In this document: piece after piece, positions 1 through 9,130 of the stretch
Position numbering within the stretch: the stretch's first letter is position 1
Layout: each line of letters begins with the position of its first letter
Assembly: GCA_025464975.1 (NCBI GenBank)
Contig: JAODMT010000004.1
Location: 1 to 64,000 of the forward strand
Source: Microbacteriaceae bacterium
Lineage (GTDB): Bacteria > Actinomycetota > Actinomycetes > Actinomycetales > Microbacteriaceae
Length of the DNA stretch: 64,000 bases
Direction: 5' to 3'
Position numbers and translations under genes: made by a program
The notes under the pieces: generated by a model
What the model saw: only the letters and a program-made list of their open reading frames with translations
The model's database searches: none
Told to the model about the DNA's origin: nothing

Positions 1-123
1 GCGATCGGAAACAACGGGCTCGCCATCCTCGGCGCGCCGATCTTCACCCAATACATGTTCTCAGGCGGCCTCCTCGTCGTTGCCGTCGCACTCGGAAGTG
101 TGAGCAGACGTTATGCAGGATGA
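1..123 (+). CDS. ABC transporter permease, C-terminal fragment (5' truncated by window edge)
   Basis: Frame 1 reads AIGNNGLAILGAPIFTQYMFSGGLLVVAVALGSVSRRYAG*; overlaps the start of the ATPase gene at 113. Confidence 0.7.
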   Translation, partial: AIGNNGLAILGAPIFTQYMFSGGLLVVAVALGSVSRRYAG

Positions 124-904
124 CACGATAACAACCATCGCGGGCGACACGACGACCACGGCGCTCGTCCGCCTCGACCGGGTGAGCAAGCTGTTCGGAG
201 GAGTACACGCGCTCGAGGACGTCTCGTTCGAGCTGAGCAAGGGCGATGTCGTCGGCCTGGTCGGCGACAACGGTGCGGGAAAGTCGACCCTCGTCAAGAT
301 GCTCTCCGGAGTGTTCGGTCCGACCTCCGGAAGCATTCTCATCGAGGGCGAGCCGCAGACGCTGACGCCGCCGGCTCGAGCGCAGAAGCACGGCATCGAG
401 ACGGTGTACCAGGATCTCGCACTCGTGAGCTCGTTCACCGTTGCCGAAAACTTCTTCGTGGGACGTGAGCGCTCCTGGGGCAGGGGACCGCGACTGTTCC
501 AGATCATGAACCGGCGGTCGATGACGAGCACCGCTGCATCCGCCCTTGAGGACCTCAACATCACCATCCCGCACCTGAAGTCGCGGCCGGTGGAGCGGAT
601 GTCCGGTGGGCAGCGCCAGATGGCGGCCATCGCTCGAGGTGCATTCTGGAGTGAACGGCTGCTGCTGCTGGACGAGCCGACTGCAGCGCTCGGCGTGCGT
701 GAATCGCACGAGGTGTTAGAGCTCGTCCGAGCGCTCAGCGCGCGCGGTCTGACCATGCTGATGGTGACCCATAACCTCGAGCACCTGTGGTCCGTCTGCA
801 ACCGGGTAATCGTGATGCGACGCGGCAAGAAGGTCGCCGACTTGCGGAGTGCAGACACGACCATGGATGAGGTCGTCGCGTACATCACCGGAGCGAAGTC
901 GTGA
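113..904 (+). CDS. Sugar-type ABC transporter ATP-binding protein (single NBD)
   Basis: Walker A GDNGAGKST, signature MSGGQRQ, Walker B LLLLDEPTAAL. Confidence 0.93.
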   Translation: MQDDTITTIAGDTTTTALVRLDRVSKLFGGVHALEDVSFELSKGDVVGLVGDNGAGKSTLVKMLSGVFGPTSGSILIEGEPQTLTPPARAQKHGIETVYQDLALVSSFTVAENFFVGRERSWGRGPRLFQIMNRRSMTSTAASALEDLNITIPHLKSRPVERMSGGQRQMAAIARGAFWSERLLLLDEPTAALGVRESHEVLELVRALSARGLTMLMVTHNLEHLWSVCNRVIVMRRGKKVADLRSADTTMDEVVAYITGAKS

Positions 905-1854
905 CGGCCCAGCCGTCCATCGAGCAACTACTGGCCGACGCGCCGAACAACTGGGGCAAGTGGGGCGAGAACGATGAGATCGGATCGCTGAACTACCTCA
1001 CCAGGGAGCAGGTGCTGCAGGGCATCGCAACAGTGCGACGGGGCGAGGTGTTCCCGTTGGCGACTCGGATAGCTCGGCCCGAAGGCGATCCGGTGATGCC
1101 GGGACGCTGGCCACCGCGCAAATTCATGGTGGCGGACCGCGCCGGCTTCGTCAGCGGACGATGGCACGACATGCCCGGAGGGATGGAGTTCGCTGACGAC
1201 TACCTGACCGGTTTCGCCCAGTCCGGCACCCACAGCGACGCCCTCGGTCACATGTGGTTCGGGACCGAAATCTGGAACGGCCATCCTGCAGACAGCACGA
1301 ATGGCGGCATGTCGTATGCCGGGATCGAACCGATCGCCGGCCACGGAATAGTCGGTCGCTGCGTGCTGCTCGACATCGCCAGGCATCGCGGCAAGCCGCG
1401 CCTGGAGCGTGCAGAGACGATCGGGCTCGATGACCTGTTGGCTTGCGCCGCGGCCCAGGGCACCGAGCTGCCACCCCGTTCCATCCTGCTCATCAGGACC
1501 GGCTGGCTTGCTGCCGTCGAGCGCGGCGAAGAACTCGTCGACGAGAACTACTGGGAGCCGGGGCTCACCTATTCGCCCGAGCTCGTGTCCTGGTTCCAAG
1601 AGAACGAGATCCCCTGCCTCGTCACCGACACGATGGCGAACGAGACCACGTACGAACCGGTGACCGGCATTCAACTTCCATTGCACGCCGCCCTGATGAG
1701 AAATCTCGGCGTGGTCTTCACCGAGATGGCCGACCTCGACGCGCTGGCGGACGACTGCGCGAAAGACGGCGAATATCAGGCGTTCTTCTGCGCCAGCCCA
1801 TTGAAAATATCGGATGCGACCGGGTCATCGATCAACCCGGTCGTCGTGAAGTAA
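901..1854 (+). CDS. Cyclase family protein (kynurenine formamidase-like metal hydrolase)
   Basis: SGTHSDALGHMWFG motif, RSILLIRTGW; ATGA-type overlap with preceding gene. Confidence 0.87.
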   Translation: MTAQPSIEQLLADAPNNWGKWGENDEIGSLNYLTREQVLQGIATVRRGEVFPLATRIARPEGDPVMPGRWPPRKFMVADRAGFVSGRWHDMPGGMEFADDYLTGFAQSGTHSDALGHMWFGTEIWNGHPADSTNGGMSYAGIEPIAGHGIVGRCVLLDIARHRGKPRLERAETIGLDDLLACAAAQGTELPPRSILLIRTGWLAAVERGEELVDENYWEPGLTYSPELVSWFQENEIPCLVTDTMANETTYEPVTGIQLPLHAALMRNLGVVFTEMADLDALADDCAKDGEYQAFFCASPLKISDATGSSINPVVVK

Positions 1855-1864
1855 AGGACCAATC

Positions 1865-3325
1865 ATGACCGACGACCTCTTCTTCGAATCTGCCGGCTCG
1901 ATCGCCGCCCGCCTCAAGGCAGGACAGGCGACCGCGGTTGAGACGGCGGAGGTGTTCCTGCGCCGCATCGATGACGAAAACCCGCGCCTCAACGCCTTCA
2001 CCACCGTCACCTACGACCTGGCGCTCGAAGCTGCCGCACGGTGCGATGCGGCTGCGGCCCACGGACGTTCGCTCGGTCCGCTGCACGGGGTCCCGGTGGC
2101 GATCAAAGATCTGAGTGACGCGCGCGCGGGCATCCGCAGCACCTTCGGCTCGTTGCCGCTGAAGGACTACGTTGCGACCGAGACCAGCATCTTCATCCAG
2201 AGGCTCGAGGATGCCGGGGCGGTCATCGTCGGCAAGACGAACGCCCCGGAGTTCGGCCACAAGGGCGTCACGGACAACTTCGTCTCCGGCCCGACCCGTA
2301 ACCCGTTCGACACCACCAGGAACTCGGGCGGATCGTCCGGGGGAGCGGCGGCGGCGGTGGCCGGGGGAATGGTGCCGATCGCCCAGGGATCCGACGGCGG
2401 CGGATCTGTGCGAATCCCGGCATCCTGGTGCGGCATCTACGGACTGAAGCCGTCGTTCGGCCGGATCGCAGACATCGCCCGCCCGAACGCGTTCATCACC
2501 GGAAGCCCGTACTCCTCGGTCGGACCGCTGGCGCGGTCGGTGGATGACGCCGCTCTCATGCTGTCGGTGATGGCGGGCCCAGACGTGCGCGACCCGTTCA
2601 GCCTCCCGGCCACGGAGTCGTCGCTTGCGACGGTCGCTGCCAATGGGCTCAGGGGCAAGCGGGTCGGATTCAGCGCCGACCTCGGCGGGTTCCCGGTTGA
2701 CCCTGATGTCGCGGCGGTTGTGGAGCAGTCGCTTGAGGCGCTGGAACGTGCCGGTGCCATCGTCGAGCCGGTGTCGATGGTGCTCCCCGCCGACCAGCTC
2801 GAGCTCGCCCAGTTGTGGGGACGCCTGATGGGCGGGCTCTACTCCGACACCCTGGCCGGCCTCCGTGACGAGGGCTACGACCTCCTGAAGGACCACCTCG
2901 ACGAGCTGACCCCAGCCTTGCGCGACATGCTGGTGGCGGCGCAGTCCCGCTCGGCGATGGAGGCCCGCGCCGACGAGCATCTGCGCACCGCAGTACTCGA
3001 CTCGATCGAGGATGCGTTCGTCGGTTTCGACCTGTTGGCGTCGCCGACGCTTGCGATTACCGCGGTGAAGAACCGTGTCGACGGGCTCACCACCGGTCCG
3101 AGCGAGATCGGCGGCGTACCGGTCGATCCCTCCATCGGCTGGTGCCTGACCTACCCGTTCAACTTCACCGGGCATCCGGCGGCATCGCTTCCGGCCGGCC
3201 TCTCGAACGGGCTTCCGGTCGGGCTCCAGCTGGTCGCCCCTCGTCATCAGGATGCTGCGCTGCTCGCGGCGAGTTCCGCCTTCGAGCGGGAGTCGCCCTG
3301 GTCGGTCTGGCCCGGAATCTCCTAG
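1865..3325 (+). CDS. Amidase (amidase signature family)
   Basis: GPLHGVPVAIKDL, GKTNAPEFG, NSGGSSGGAAAAVAGGM...GSDGGGSVRIPASWCG. Confidence 0.95.
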   Translation: MTDDLFFESAGSIAARLKAGQATAVETAEVFLRRIDDENPRLNAFTTVTYDLALEAAARCDAAAAHGRSLGPLHGVPVAIKDLSDARAGIRSTFGSLPLKDYVATETSIFIQRLEDAGAVIVGKTNAPEFGHKGVTDNFVSGPTRNPFDTTRNSGGSSGGAAAAVAGGMVPIAQGSDGGGSVRIPASWCGIYGLKPSFGRIADIARPNAFITGSPYSSVGPLARSVDDAALMLSVMAGPDVRDPFSLPATESSLATVAANGLRGKRVGFSADLGGFPVDPDVAAVVEQSLEALERAGAIVEPVSMVLPADQLELAQLWGRLMGGLYSDTLAGLRDEGYDLLKDHLDELTPALRDMLVAAQSRSAMEARADEHLRTAVLDSIEDAFVGFDLLASPTLAITAVKNRVDGLTTGPSEIGGVPVDPSIGWCLTYPFNFTGHPAASLPAGLSNGLPVGLQLVAPRHQDAALLAASSAFERESPWSVWPGIS

Positions 3326-3381
3326 TTTCCGGCCCGAAACAATTCGGAAATACGCAGTCGTTACGCTCCAAAATTAGAACC

Positions 3382-3418
3382 TGAAATCGATTTCACAACC
3401 ATTCTGAGATCGATTTTC
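3382..3418. promoter_or_regulatory. Candidate tandem operator upstream of the ABC operon
   Basis: Perfect 14-bp palindrome TGAAATCGATTTCA (3382-3395), then related TGAGATCGATTTTC (3405-3418), centres 23 bp apart. Confidence 0.5.
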
Positions 3419-3486
3419 GGATGGCTCGGCGCGCGGTTGCGTTGGGGCAAGACCGGTAACTTTCTTTCCGATCACAGGAGGCTCCA

Positions 3487-4998
3487 ATGCAGCAGAATCC
3501 GTTCATCTCGCTTCGTGGGATCGGAAAACGGTATGGCACCGTGGAGGTGCTCCGGGGGGTAGACCTCGAGATCGTCGCGGGGAGCTGCATCGGTCTTGTT
3601 GGTGAGAACGGGGCGGGGAAGTCGACGCTCCTCGGCATCGTGAGCGGCAAGATCCCGCAAACGGCTGGAACGATCATGCTCGCGGGGGAGGAGCGCAACT
3701 TCCGCTCGCCCCGCGAGGCGCGGGCCGCGGGAATCGAGATCATTCCGCAGGAACTGGCCTACATTCCGCACCTCTCGGTGGCCGAGAACCTGCTTCTCGC
3801 GAATTGGCCGCGCCGCCGATGGTGGGTGTCCCAGCGGGCAATGGTTCGCGCCGGTACCGCGGCCCTCGATCGGCTCGGCCTATCGATCGATGTGCGCAGG
3901 AAGATGACAGAGCTCTCGCTCGCCGAACGCCAGCTGGTCGAGATCGCCAAGGCGCTTCTCGGAGACGCGCGCCTGCTCATCCTCGACGAACCCACCGCCT
4001 CCCTGCACGCGAGGGAGACAGAGTTTCTGATGGGCAAGCTGCACGAGCTCAAAGCGAGCGGCGTCTCCTTGATCTACGTGAGTCACCACCTCGACGAGAC
4101 GTTCGAGATCAGCGACGAAATCGCCGTTTTGCGAAATGGCGGCCTTGAAGACCTCTCGGCGCGGGAGGCGACGACGATCGATCGCACCGTGTCTCTCATG
4201 CTTGGCCAGGACCACGCATTCGGGGTGACCAAGGACCGGCCGATGATCGAAGAGTCCGGGCGGCCAATCCGACTGACCGGATGGAACACCTCGACCCAGC
4301 CGGTACTGGTCGACTGCGACATCGAACTCCGCCACGGCGAGGTACTCGGCGTCTTCGGGCTGGTCGGCTCGGGGGCCGAATCCATTGCCAGGGGTCTTGG
4401 CGGTCACCAGCGTGACATCACCGGATCGGTAACGGAGGAATCGAACACCTTTCGCGTTCCCCGGTCTCCACGGGCGGCACGCGCCATGGGCATTGCCTAT
4501 GTTCCAGCCGAGCGCAAGACCGACGGGCTGGCCCTGAACCAGAGCGTTGCGGAGAACCTCACCGTGATGGTCCTCGGCCGGTACTCCGGATTCGGGTCTT
4601 GGCTGCGTCGGCGGGCACAGCTCTCGCAGGCCAAGGTGAGCGTGCAGAATTCGGCCGTCCGCTGTCAAAGCGTGCTGCAAGAAGTCGGCGAGTTGAGCGG
4701 CGGCAACCAGCAGAAGATCCTTCTCGCCAGTCGGTTGCTGGCCGAACCCTCCATCCTCGTGCTGCACGAACCCACCCGCGGGGTCGATATCGGTTCGCGC
4801 AACCAAATCCATTCCCAACTCGGGGAGTACGCCCGCAAGGGCGGCGCAGTACTGCTCGTCACTTCAGACGTGCAGGAAGCGATCGATGCGACCGACCGAC
4901 TACTCGTGATGCGCGACGGTCGGGTCATCGACGAGCTGGCCGGTGCACGAAAGACCAAGAATCTCGCCCTTTCTATCGCAGCTGGGAGCCACGAATGA
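3487..4998 (+). CDS. Sugar ABC transporter ATP-binding protein, two NBDs (RbsA/XylG-like)
   Basis: GENGAGKST in N half; LSGGNQQKILLASRLL and LHEPTRGVDIGS in C half. Confidence 0.95.
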   Translation: MQQNPFISLRGIGKRYGTVEVLRGVDLEIVAGSCIGLVGENGAGKSTLLGIVSGKIPQTAGTIMLAGEERNFRSPREARAAGIEIIPQELAYIPHLSVAENLLLANWPRRRWWVSQRAMVRAGTAALDRLGLSIDVRRKMTELSLAERQLVEIAKALLGDARLLILDEPTASLHARETEFLMGKLHELKASGVSLIYVSHHLDETFEISDEIAVLRNGGLEDLSAREATTIDRTVSLMLGQDHAFGVTKDRPMIEESGRPIRLTGWNTSTQPVLVDCDIELRHGEVLGVFGLVGSGAESIARGLGGHQRDITGSVTEESNTFRVPRSPRAARAMGIAYVPAERKTDGLALNQSVAENLTVMVLGRYSGFGSWLRRRAQLSQAKVSVQNSAVRCQSVLQEVGELSGGNQQKILLASRLLAEPSILVLHEPTRGVDIGSRNQIHSQLGEYARKGGAVLLVTSDVQEAIDATDRLLVMRDGRVIDELAGARKTKNLALSIAAGSHE

Positions 4999-5996
4999 CA
5001 AACGCACAGGAACAGAAGACCATCGGGACGCCGGCACCGACATCGGCACCAACCAGGAGCTTTCTCGCACGCCTGCCAGCTGCAGCGATCGTCGGCATCT
5101 TCCTGGTTATCGTGATCGTCCTCTTCAGCACGTCGGCCAGTGGATTCCTCACGCTGAACAACGTGACGACGATAATCTCCGCGGCGAGTGTGATCATGAT
5201 CGCCGCGTTGGGTCAGCTGCTCGTCGTCATCTCTGGAGGATTCGACCTCTCGGTCGGAGGAGTCATTCCGCTGGCCGCGGTCTTGTTCTCAGTGCTCACC
5301 ACCAGGGGCTGGCCGACGGCCGGCGCGTTGTTCGCATGCCTCCTGGTCGGTGCGGTTGTCGGTCTCATCCACACCTTTTTCATCGTGTACTTGAAGGTCA
5401 ACCCTCTCATCACGACTCTCGCCACGCTCTCGGTGACCGGCGGAATCGCCTTCATCGCCTCCAACGGTCAGACGCTCTCGGTGCCTGCCGCAGCCGGCAT
5501 CCTCGGCGACCAGGTCGTCGGAACACTCCCGTGGCACGTCCTGCTCATGGTGCTGCTGGTCGTGCTCATGCACTTCGTCCTGCAGCACTCGATACTCGGG
5601 CGTCGCATCTACATGATCGGTGGCAACCCAGAGGCAGCGCGCATCGCCGGAGTGCGGGTGATTGTTATCGGCGGATCCGCTTATGTGCTCTCCGCGGTAT
5701 TCGCATCGTTCGCCGGGGTGGTTCTCGCAAGCCAACTGCTCGCCGCATCGGGGACCATGGGAAGCCAGATCACCCTGCAGAGCCTGGCCGCGGTCGTCCT
5801 CGGCGGCGCCGCGCTCACCGGCGGTCGAGGGAGCGTGCCCGGCGCCGTGATCGGCGTACTCCTGCTCGGTGTCATCGCCAACGGAATGACCATCCTTCTC
5901 ATCCCGAGCTTCTACCAACAGGTTGTCTCCGGCGTCGTCCTGCTCGCAGCGGTCACGTTCAGCCGGTTACAAGAGCGAGCAAAACGCGTCGCTTAA
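4995..5996 (+). CDS. ABC transporter permease (RbsC-like)
   Basis: MTNAQEQ start with ATGA overlap; multi-TM, GGFDLSVGG, ALTGGRGS. Confidence 0.93.
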   Translation: MTNAQEQKTIGTPAPTSAPTRSFLARLPAAAIVGIFLVIVIVLFSTSASGFLTLNNVTTIISAASVIMIAALGQLLVVISGGFDLSVGGVIPLAAVLFSVLTTRGWPTAGALFACLLVGAVVGLIHTFFIVYLKVNPLITTLATLSVTGGIAFIASNGQTLSVPAAAGILGDQVVGTLPWHVLLMVLLVVLMHFVLQHSILGRRIYMIGGNPEAARIAGVRVIVIGGSAYVLSAVFASFAGVVLASQLLAASGTMGSQITLQSLAAVVLGGAALTGGRGSVPGAVIGVLLLGVIANGMTILLIPSFYQQVVSGVVLLAAVTFSRLQERAKRVA

Positions 5997-6050
5997 GCAC
6001 GAACCGTTTCACTTCACGCGCCACAGAACGGAAAGAGAGAAGCCCAAGCA

Positions 6051-7187
6051 ATGAAACGCACACGGAAACGCTTTGCCATCCTCGTGTTCACCTGTATTGC
6101 CGCACTGGTCCTGAGCGCATGCTCTGGCACCGCAGCCAGCGGAGGGATCAAAGGCGACAGCCTCAAGGGAGTAAAACTGGCCTTCGCGGTGTCGACGGCC
6201 GCGGCGTCGGTGGACGTCTCCCAGGCGAATATCTTCGTCAAGCAGGCCGAGAAGCTCGGCGCGACGGTTCACATCTACGACAACAACAGTGACGCGGCAA
6301 CGATGCTGAGCAACGCGTCGCTGATGGCTGCAGCGAAGCCCGACGTGATCGTCGAATATCCGTCCGCGGCGAACGCCACCGACCGGGTCGGCCAGACCTT
6401 CACCGCTGCCGGCATTCCTTGCATTGCCATCAACGTTCCAGTGAAGGGCTGCAGCTTCTTCAACTTCGACCAGCCGGCGCTGGCCGCCCTCGGCGCCGAA
6501 ACCATCGCGGCGAAGATGAAGGAGAAGGGATGGGATGGCACCAACACGACCGTCGTGATCGGACAGGCCTCACAGCTCGGCGCATCCGTGAACATCGCGG
6601 TGACCAGCTTCTACGCGAAACTTTCCGAGCTCGTGCCCGGGATGACCAAAGTCGCGGCATCCGACATCGGACCTTCGACGACCAAGATCAATTCACAGGG
6701 GCTCCAAATCGATACCGGCATCACTTTGGACGGGGGTTTCAACGCGGTTCAGACCGCGTTGCAGACAATTCCGGTCGACCGGAATGTCGTCGTCTACTCA
6801 GTGGCGGATGACTCCACCCAGGGCGCAATTCGCGCGCTCACCGCACAGAACCGGCAGTCGAGGGCCATGGTGTCCGGCTACGGCGGAGCGGACGAGAGTT
6901 TGAGCGCGATCCGCGCCGGCGGGATCTGGGTCAGCGACCAGGTCGGCTTCTTCCCATACTGGGGCGAATTCCTCCTGGCCATGGCCGTGGCTATGCACAA
7001 CGGAGTCACGCCGCCCGCGCTGACCGCGCCATCGCAGGTGGTCATCACCAAGGACAACATCGACAAGTACTTCAAGCCTGGCACGGCGGAGGTCACCATA
7101 ATGCCGCCGATTCCCAAGGAGTCGGAATACCTGCTGAAGACCGGCATCTTGCAGAAGTTTGGCAACATCCAGGGCGCAACCAGCTAG
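6051..7187 (+). CDS. Sugar-type ABC transporter substrate-binding lipoprotein
   Basis: Lipobox LVLSACSG; periplasmic-binding fold; follows permease. Confidence 0.92.
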   Translation: MKRTRKRFAILVFTCIAALVLSACSGTAASGGIKGDSLKGVKLAFAVSTAAASVDVSQANIFVKQAEKLGATVHIYDNNSDAATMLSNASLMAAAKPDVIVEYPSAANATDRVGQTFTAAGIPCIAINVPVKGCSFFNFDQPALAALGAETIAAKMKEKGWDGTNTTVVIGQASQLGASVNIAVTSFYAKLSELVPGMTKVAASDIGPSTTKINSQGLQIDTGITLDGGFNAVQTALQTIPVDRNVVVYSVADDSTQGAIRALTAQNRQSRAMVSGYGGADESLSAIRAGGIWVSDQVGFFPYWGEFLLAMAVAMHNGVTPPALTAPSQVVITKDNIDKYFKPGTAEVTIMPPIPKESEYLLKTGILQKFGNIQGATS

Positions 7188-7195
7188 GCGGCCCC

Positions 7196-7232
7196 GGTGG
7201 CGGCGTCCCGCAACGTGCGGGGCGCCGCCACC
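7196..7232 (+). terminator. Strong 17-bp hairpin between binding-protein and cyclase genes
   Basis: ggtggcggcgtcccgca-acg-tgcggggcgccgccacc; 17 pairs, one being U.G wobble. Confidence 0.6.
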
Positions 7233-7266
7233 CATCCGTTATTCCTTCACGACCAAGGAGCAGTAC

Positions 7267-8064
7267 ATGCAGATCGATTTCAGCGCGGCCGTTGAGGTGG
7301 TCGACCTCGGCCATCTGATGACGAGCGACATGCCGAGTTTTCCGAGTGCCCCTCCGTTCAGGATGGTGCCGTATTACCGCCTCGGAGACTTCGAACTCGC
7401 CAACGGGTACTGGGGGTGCAATGAGTTCGTGACGATGTCCGGGCACTCTGGCACTCACCTTGATGCCTTCGGCCATGTGGCCCAGGACGGCAAGGTATTT
7501 GGCGGCGCCGACGCGCTCGATGCGCAGGATGGGCTCGCCGGTCTGGTCGTGAACGCGATTCACCAGGTCGCACCGATCGTGCGCCGCGGGGTGCTTCTCG
7601 ACGTCGCGACCTTCCTCGGTGTCGATTCGCTCGATGGAGCAGCGGTGATCGGTCCAGACCTGATCCTGTCGACTGCGGAGTGGGCAGGCGTCGAGTTTCG
7701 CCCCGGCGATTGCGTGCTCATCCGCACAGGCTGGGAGCGGCACTGGGGCGATGCCCAGCGGTACCTCGGATTTGTGGACGGTGTTCCCGGGATCGACCTG
7801 GATGCCGCGGTGCTGTTGGCCGAGCGCGGAGCGTTCCTCATCGGCGCGGACACCGGGGGAGTGGAGGTAAGCTACGCGGTCGAATCGGAGCTGCCCGTCC
7901 ACATGGAAATGCTTGCGAAGCGAGGCATCCATCTGCTCGAGAATCTGTCGTTGCAGGCGCTGGTGCCTTACCGTAAGGCGGAATTCATCTTCTTCTGCTC
8001 GCCCCTCAAACTGCGCGGTTCGAGCGGCTCACCAGTTCGTCCGGTTGCAGTGTTCCAGCACTAA
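7267..8064 (+). CDS. Cyclase family protein (second copy in cluster)
   Basis: MSGHSGTHLDAFGHV motif; VLIRTGWERHW. Confidence 0.88.
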   Translation: MQIDFSAAVEVVDLGHLMTSDMPSFPSAPPFRMVPYYRLGDFELANGYWGCNEFVTMSGHSGTHLDAFGHVAQDGKVFGGADALDAQDGLAGLVVNAIHQVAPIVRRGVLLDVATFLGVDSLDGAAVIGPDLILSTAEWAGVEFRPGDCVLIRTGWERHWGDAQRYLGFVDGVPGIDLDAAVLLAERGAFLIGADTGGVEVSYAVESELPVHMEMLAKRGIHLLENLSLQALVPYRKAEFIFFCSPLKLRGSSGSPVRPVAVFQH

Positions 8065-8096
8065 TTAGCTGGTCGTGACGGCGGAAGCCCGCGTCG

Positions 8097-8591
8097 TCAC
8101 TGTCTCTGTGCGAGGTCCCGAAGGAGCGAGGGCCAGAAGACATCCAGCTCCTGCCGGTTGCGGTCGCTGGCGAAGTTGTCACCGGGAAGACGAATGGAGA
8201 TCTCGTCATACGTGACTCGAATCTCGAGTCCACCCTCGAAAGTGCCGGGTTGATCGCCTGCCATGAAGTTCGGTGCCGAAAGCAGTTCTGCGGCGCGAAT
8301 CGATTTGCGGCTGACGACTGTGGTGGTGATGTGGTCCACCATGGGGTCGTAGCTGAGCTGAAAAACATGGTCGTCAGTGAAGACCGCGACGTTGAATGCC
8401 GCCTCGGCGGTGGGCGAGGCCATGTCGACGGCGATGAAACGCGGTGGAGCCTCACGCACGCAATAGGTGAGTTTGGAGACCAGTCGGCTCAGTAGGAGCG
8501 GGTGGTCGCGAAAGACAGGGTGCTGGTCGAGGTCGCGTCGAGAGCCCGCCAGCTGCGCAAGAAGCGCCTTACCCAAGTCGATAAGTTCCAT
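8097..8591 (-). CDS. Hypothetical protein
   Basis: ORF with plausible RBS before MELIDLGKALL (ORF extends to 8630). Confidence 0.6.
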   Translation of the reverse strand: MELIDLGKALLAQLAGSRRDLDQHPVFRDHPLLLSRLVSKLTYCVREAPPRFIAVDMASPTAEAAFNVAVFTDDHVFQLSYDPMVDHITTTVVSRKSIRAAELLSAPNFMAGDQPGTFEGGLEIRVTYDEISIRLPGDNFASDRNRQELDVFWPSLLRDLAQRQ

Positions 8592-8746
8592 GCCTTTTCT
8601 TCCCTCCCGAGTGAGTATGCGACGGGACATACTCGTTCACCGTACACGTGGCGACCGCCAGTTTTTTGACCCGCATGCAGCTTTATCATTGTTATGAACG
8701 GGGACGGTGCGCTCGCACCGCTGGAACGAAGGGTCGAGTTCGGGTA

Positions 8747-9088
8747 GTGGGAAGGCTTGTATACGGTCCAGGCACAACCAACGCCGGCATGGAGATCGAC
8801 GATCGAACGCTTGCGCACGTGCAGATTGTCATGCTCGCAAAGCTCCGCCGCGGGGAAAGTTTTTCCTTTACCTATATTCCCGTGCCCTCCAGCGGTGAAG
8901 GACGAACGGTTGTCTGGGTGCACCCAAGTCAGTTTCTGAGCTTCAAATACAACGGCGGCAGGGTGCCAGCCATCAACAGGGAGTGGGTGGAAGAGTTGAT
9001 GGCAACCGCAAATAGCGTTGCCGGACTCCATATCGTCCCCGAACTATCAGCGAACGTCCAACGAGAACCTTCGATTCTGGAGCCGTAG
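8747..9088 (+). CDS. Small conserved protein resembling DUF7882 / DNA-ligase-like proteins of Microbacteriaceae
   Basis: GTG start; MGRLVYGPGTTNAGMEIDDRTLAHVQIVMLAKLRRGESF; family name from memory. Confidence 0.6.
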   Translation: MGRLVYGPGTTNAGMEIDDRTLAHVQIVMLAKLRRGESFSFTYIPVPSSGEGRTVVWVHPSQFLSFKYNGGRVPAINREWVEELMATANSVAGLHIVPELSANVQREPSILEP

Positions 9089-9130
9089 CGGACCTCGGAT
9101 GGTCCGTCGAGGCGCACCAGGTCGGCTCCC

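Noticed and set aside
1832-3247. 471-aa minus-strand ORF antisense to the amidase gene
   Set aside because: Arg/Glu/His-rich shadow translation typical of high-GC antisense frames; the + frame has a full amidase signature
4599-6292. Long + ORFs 4599-5996 and 4943-6292 suggesting fusions across ABC genes
   Set aside because: The first is the permease frame extended upstream through another gene's frame; the second is an out-of-frame Arg-rich translation
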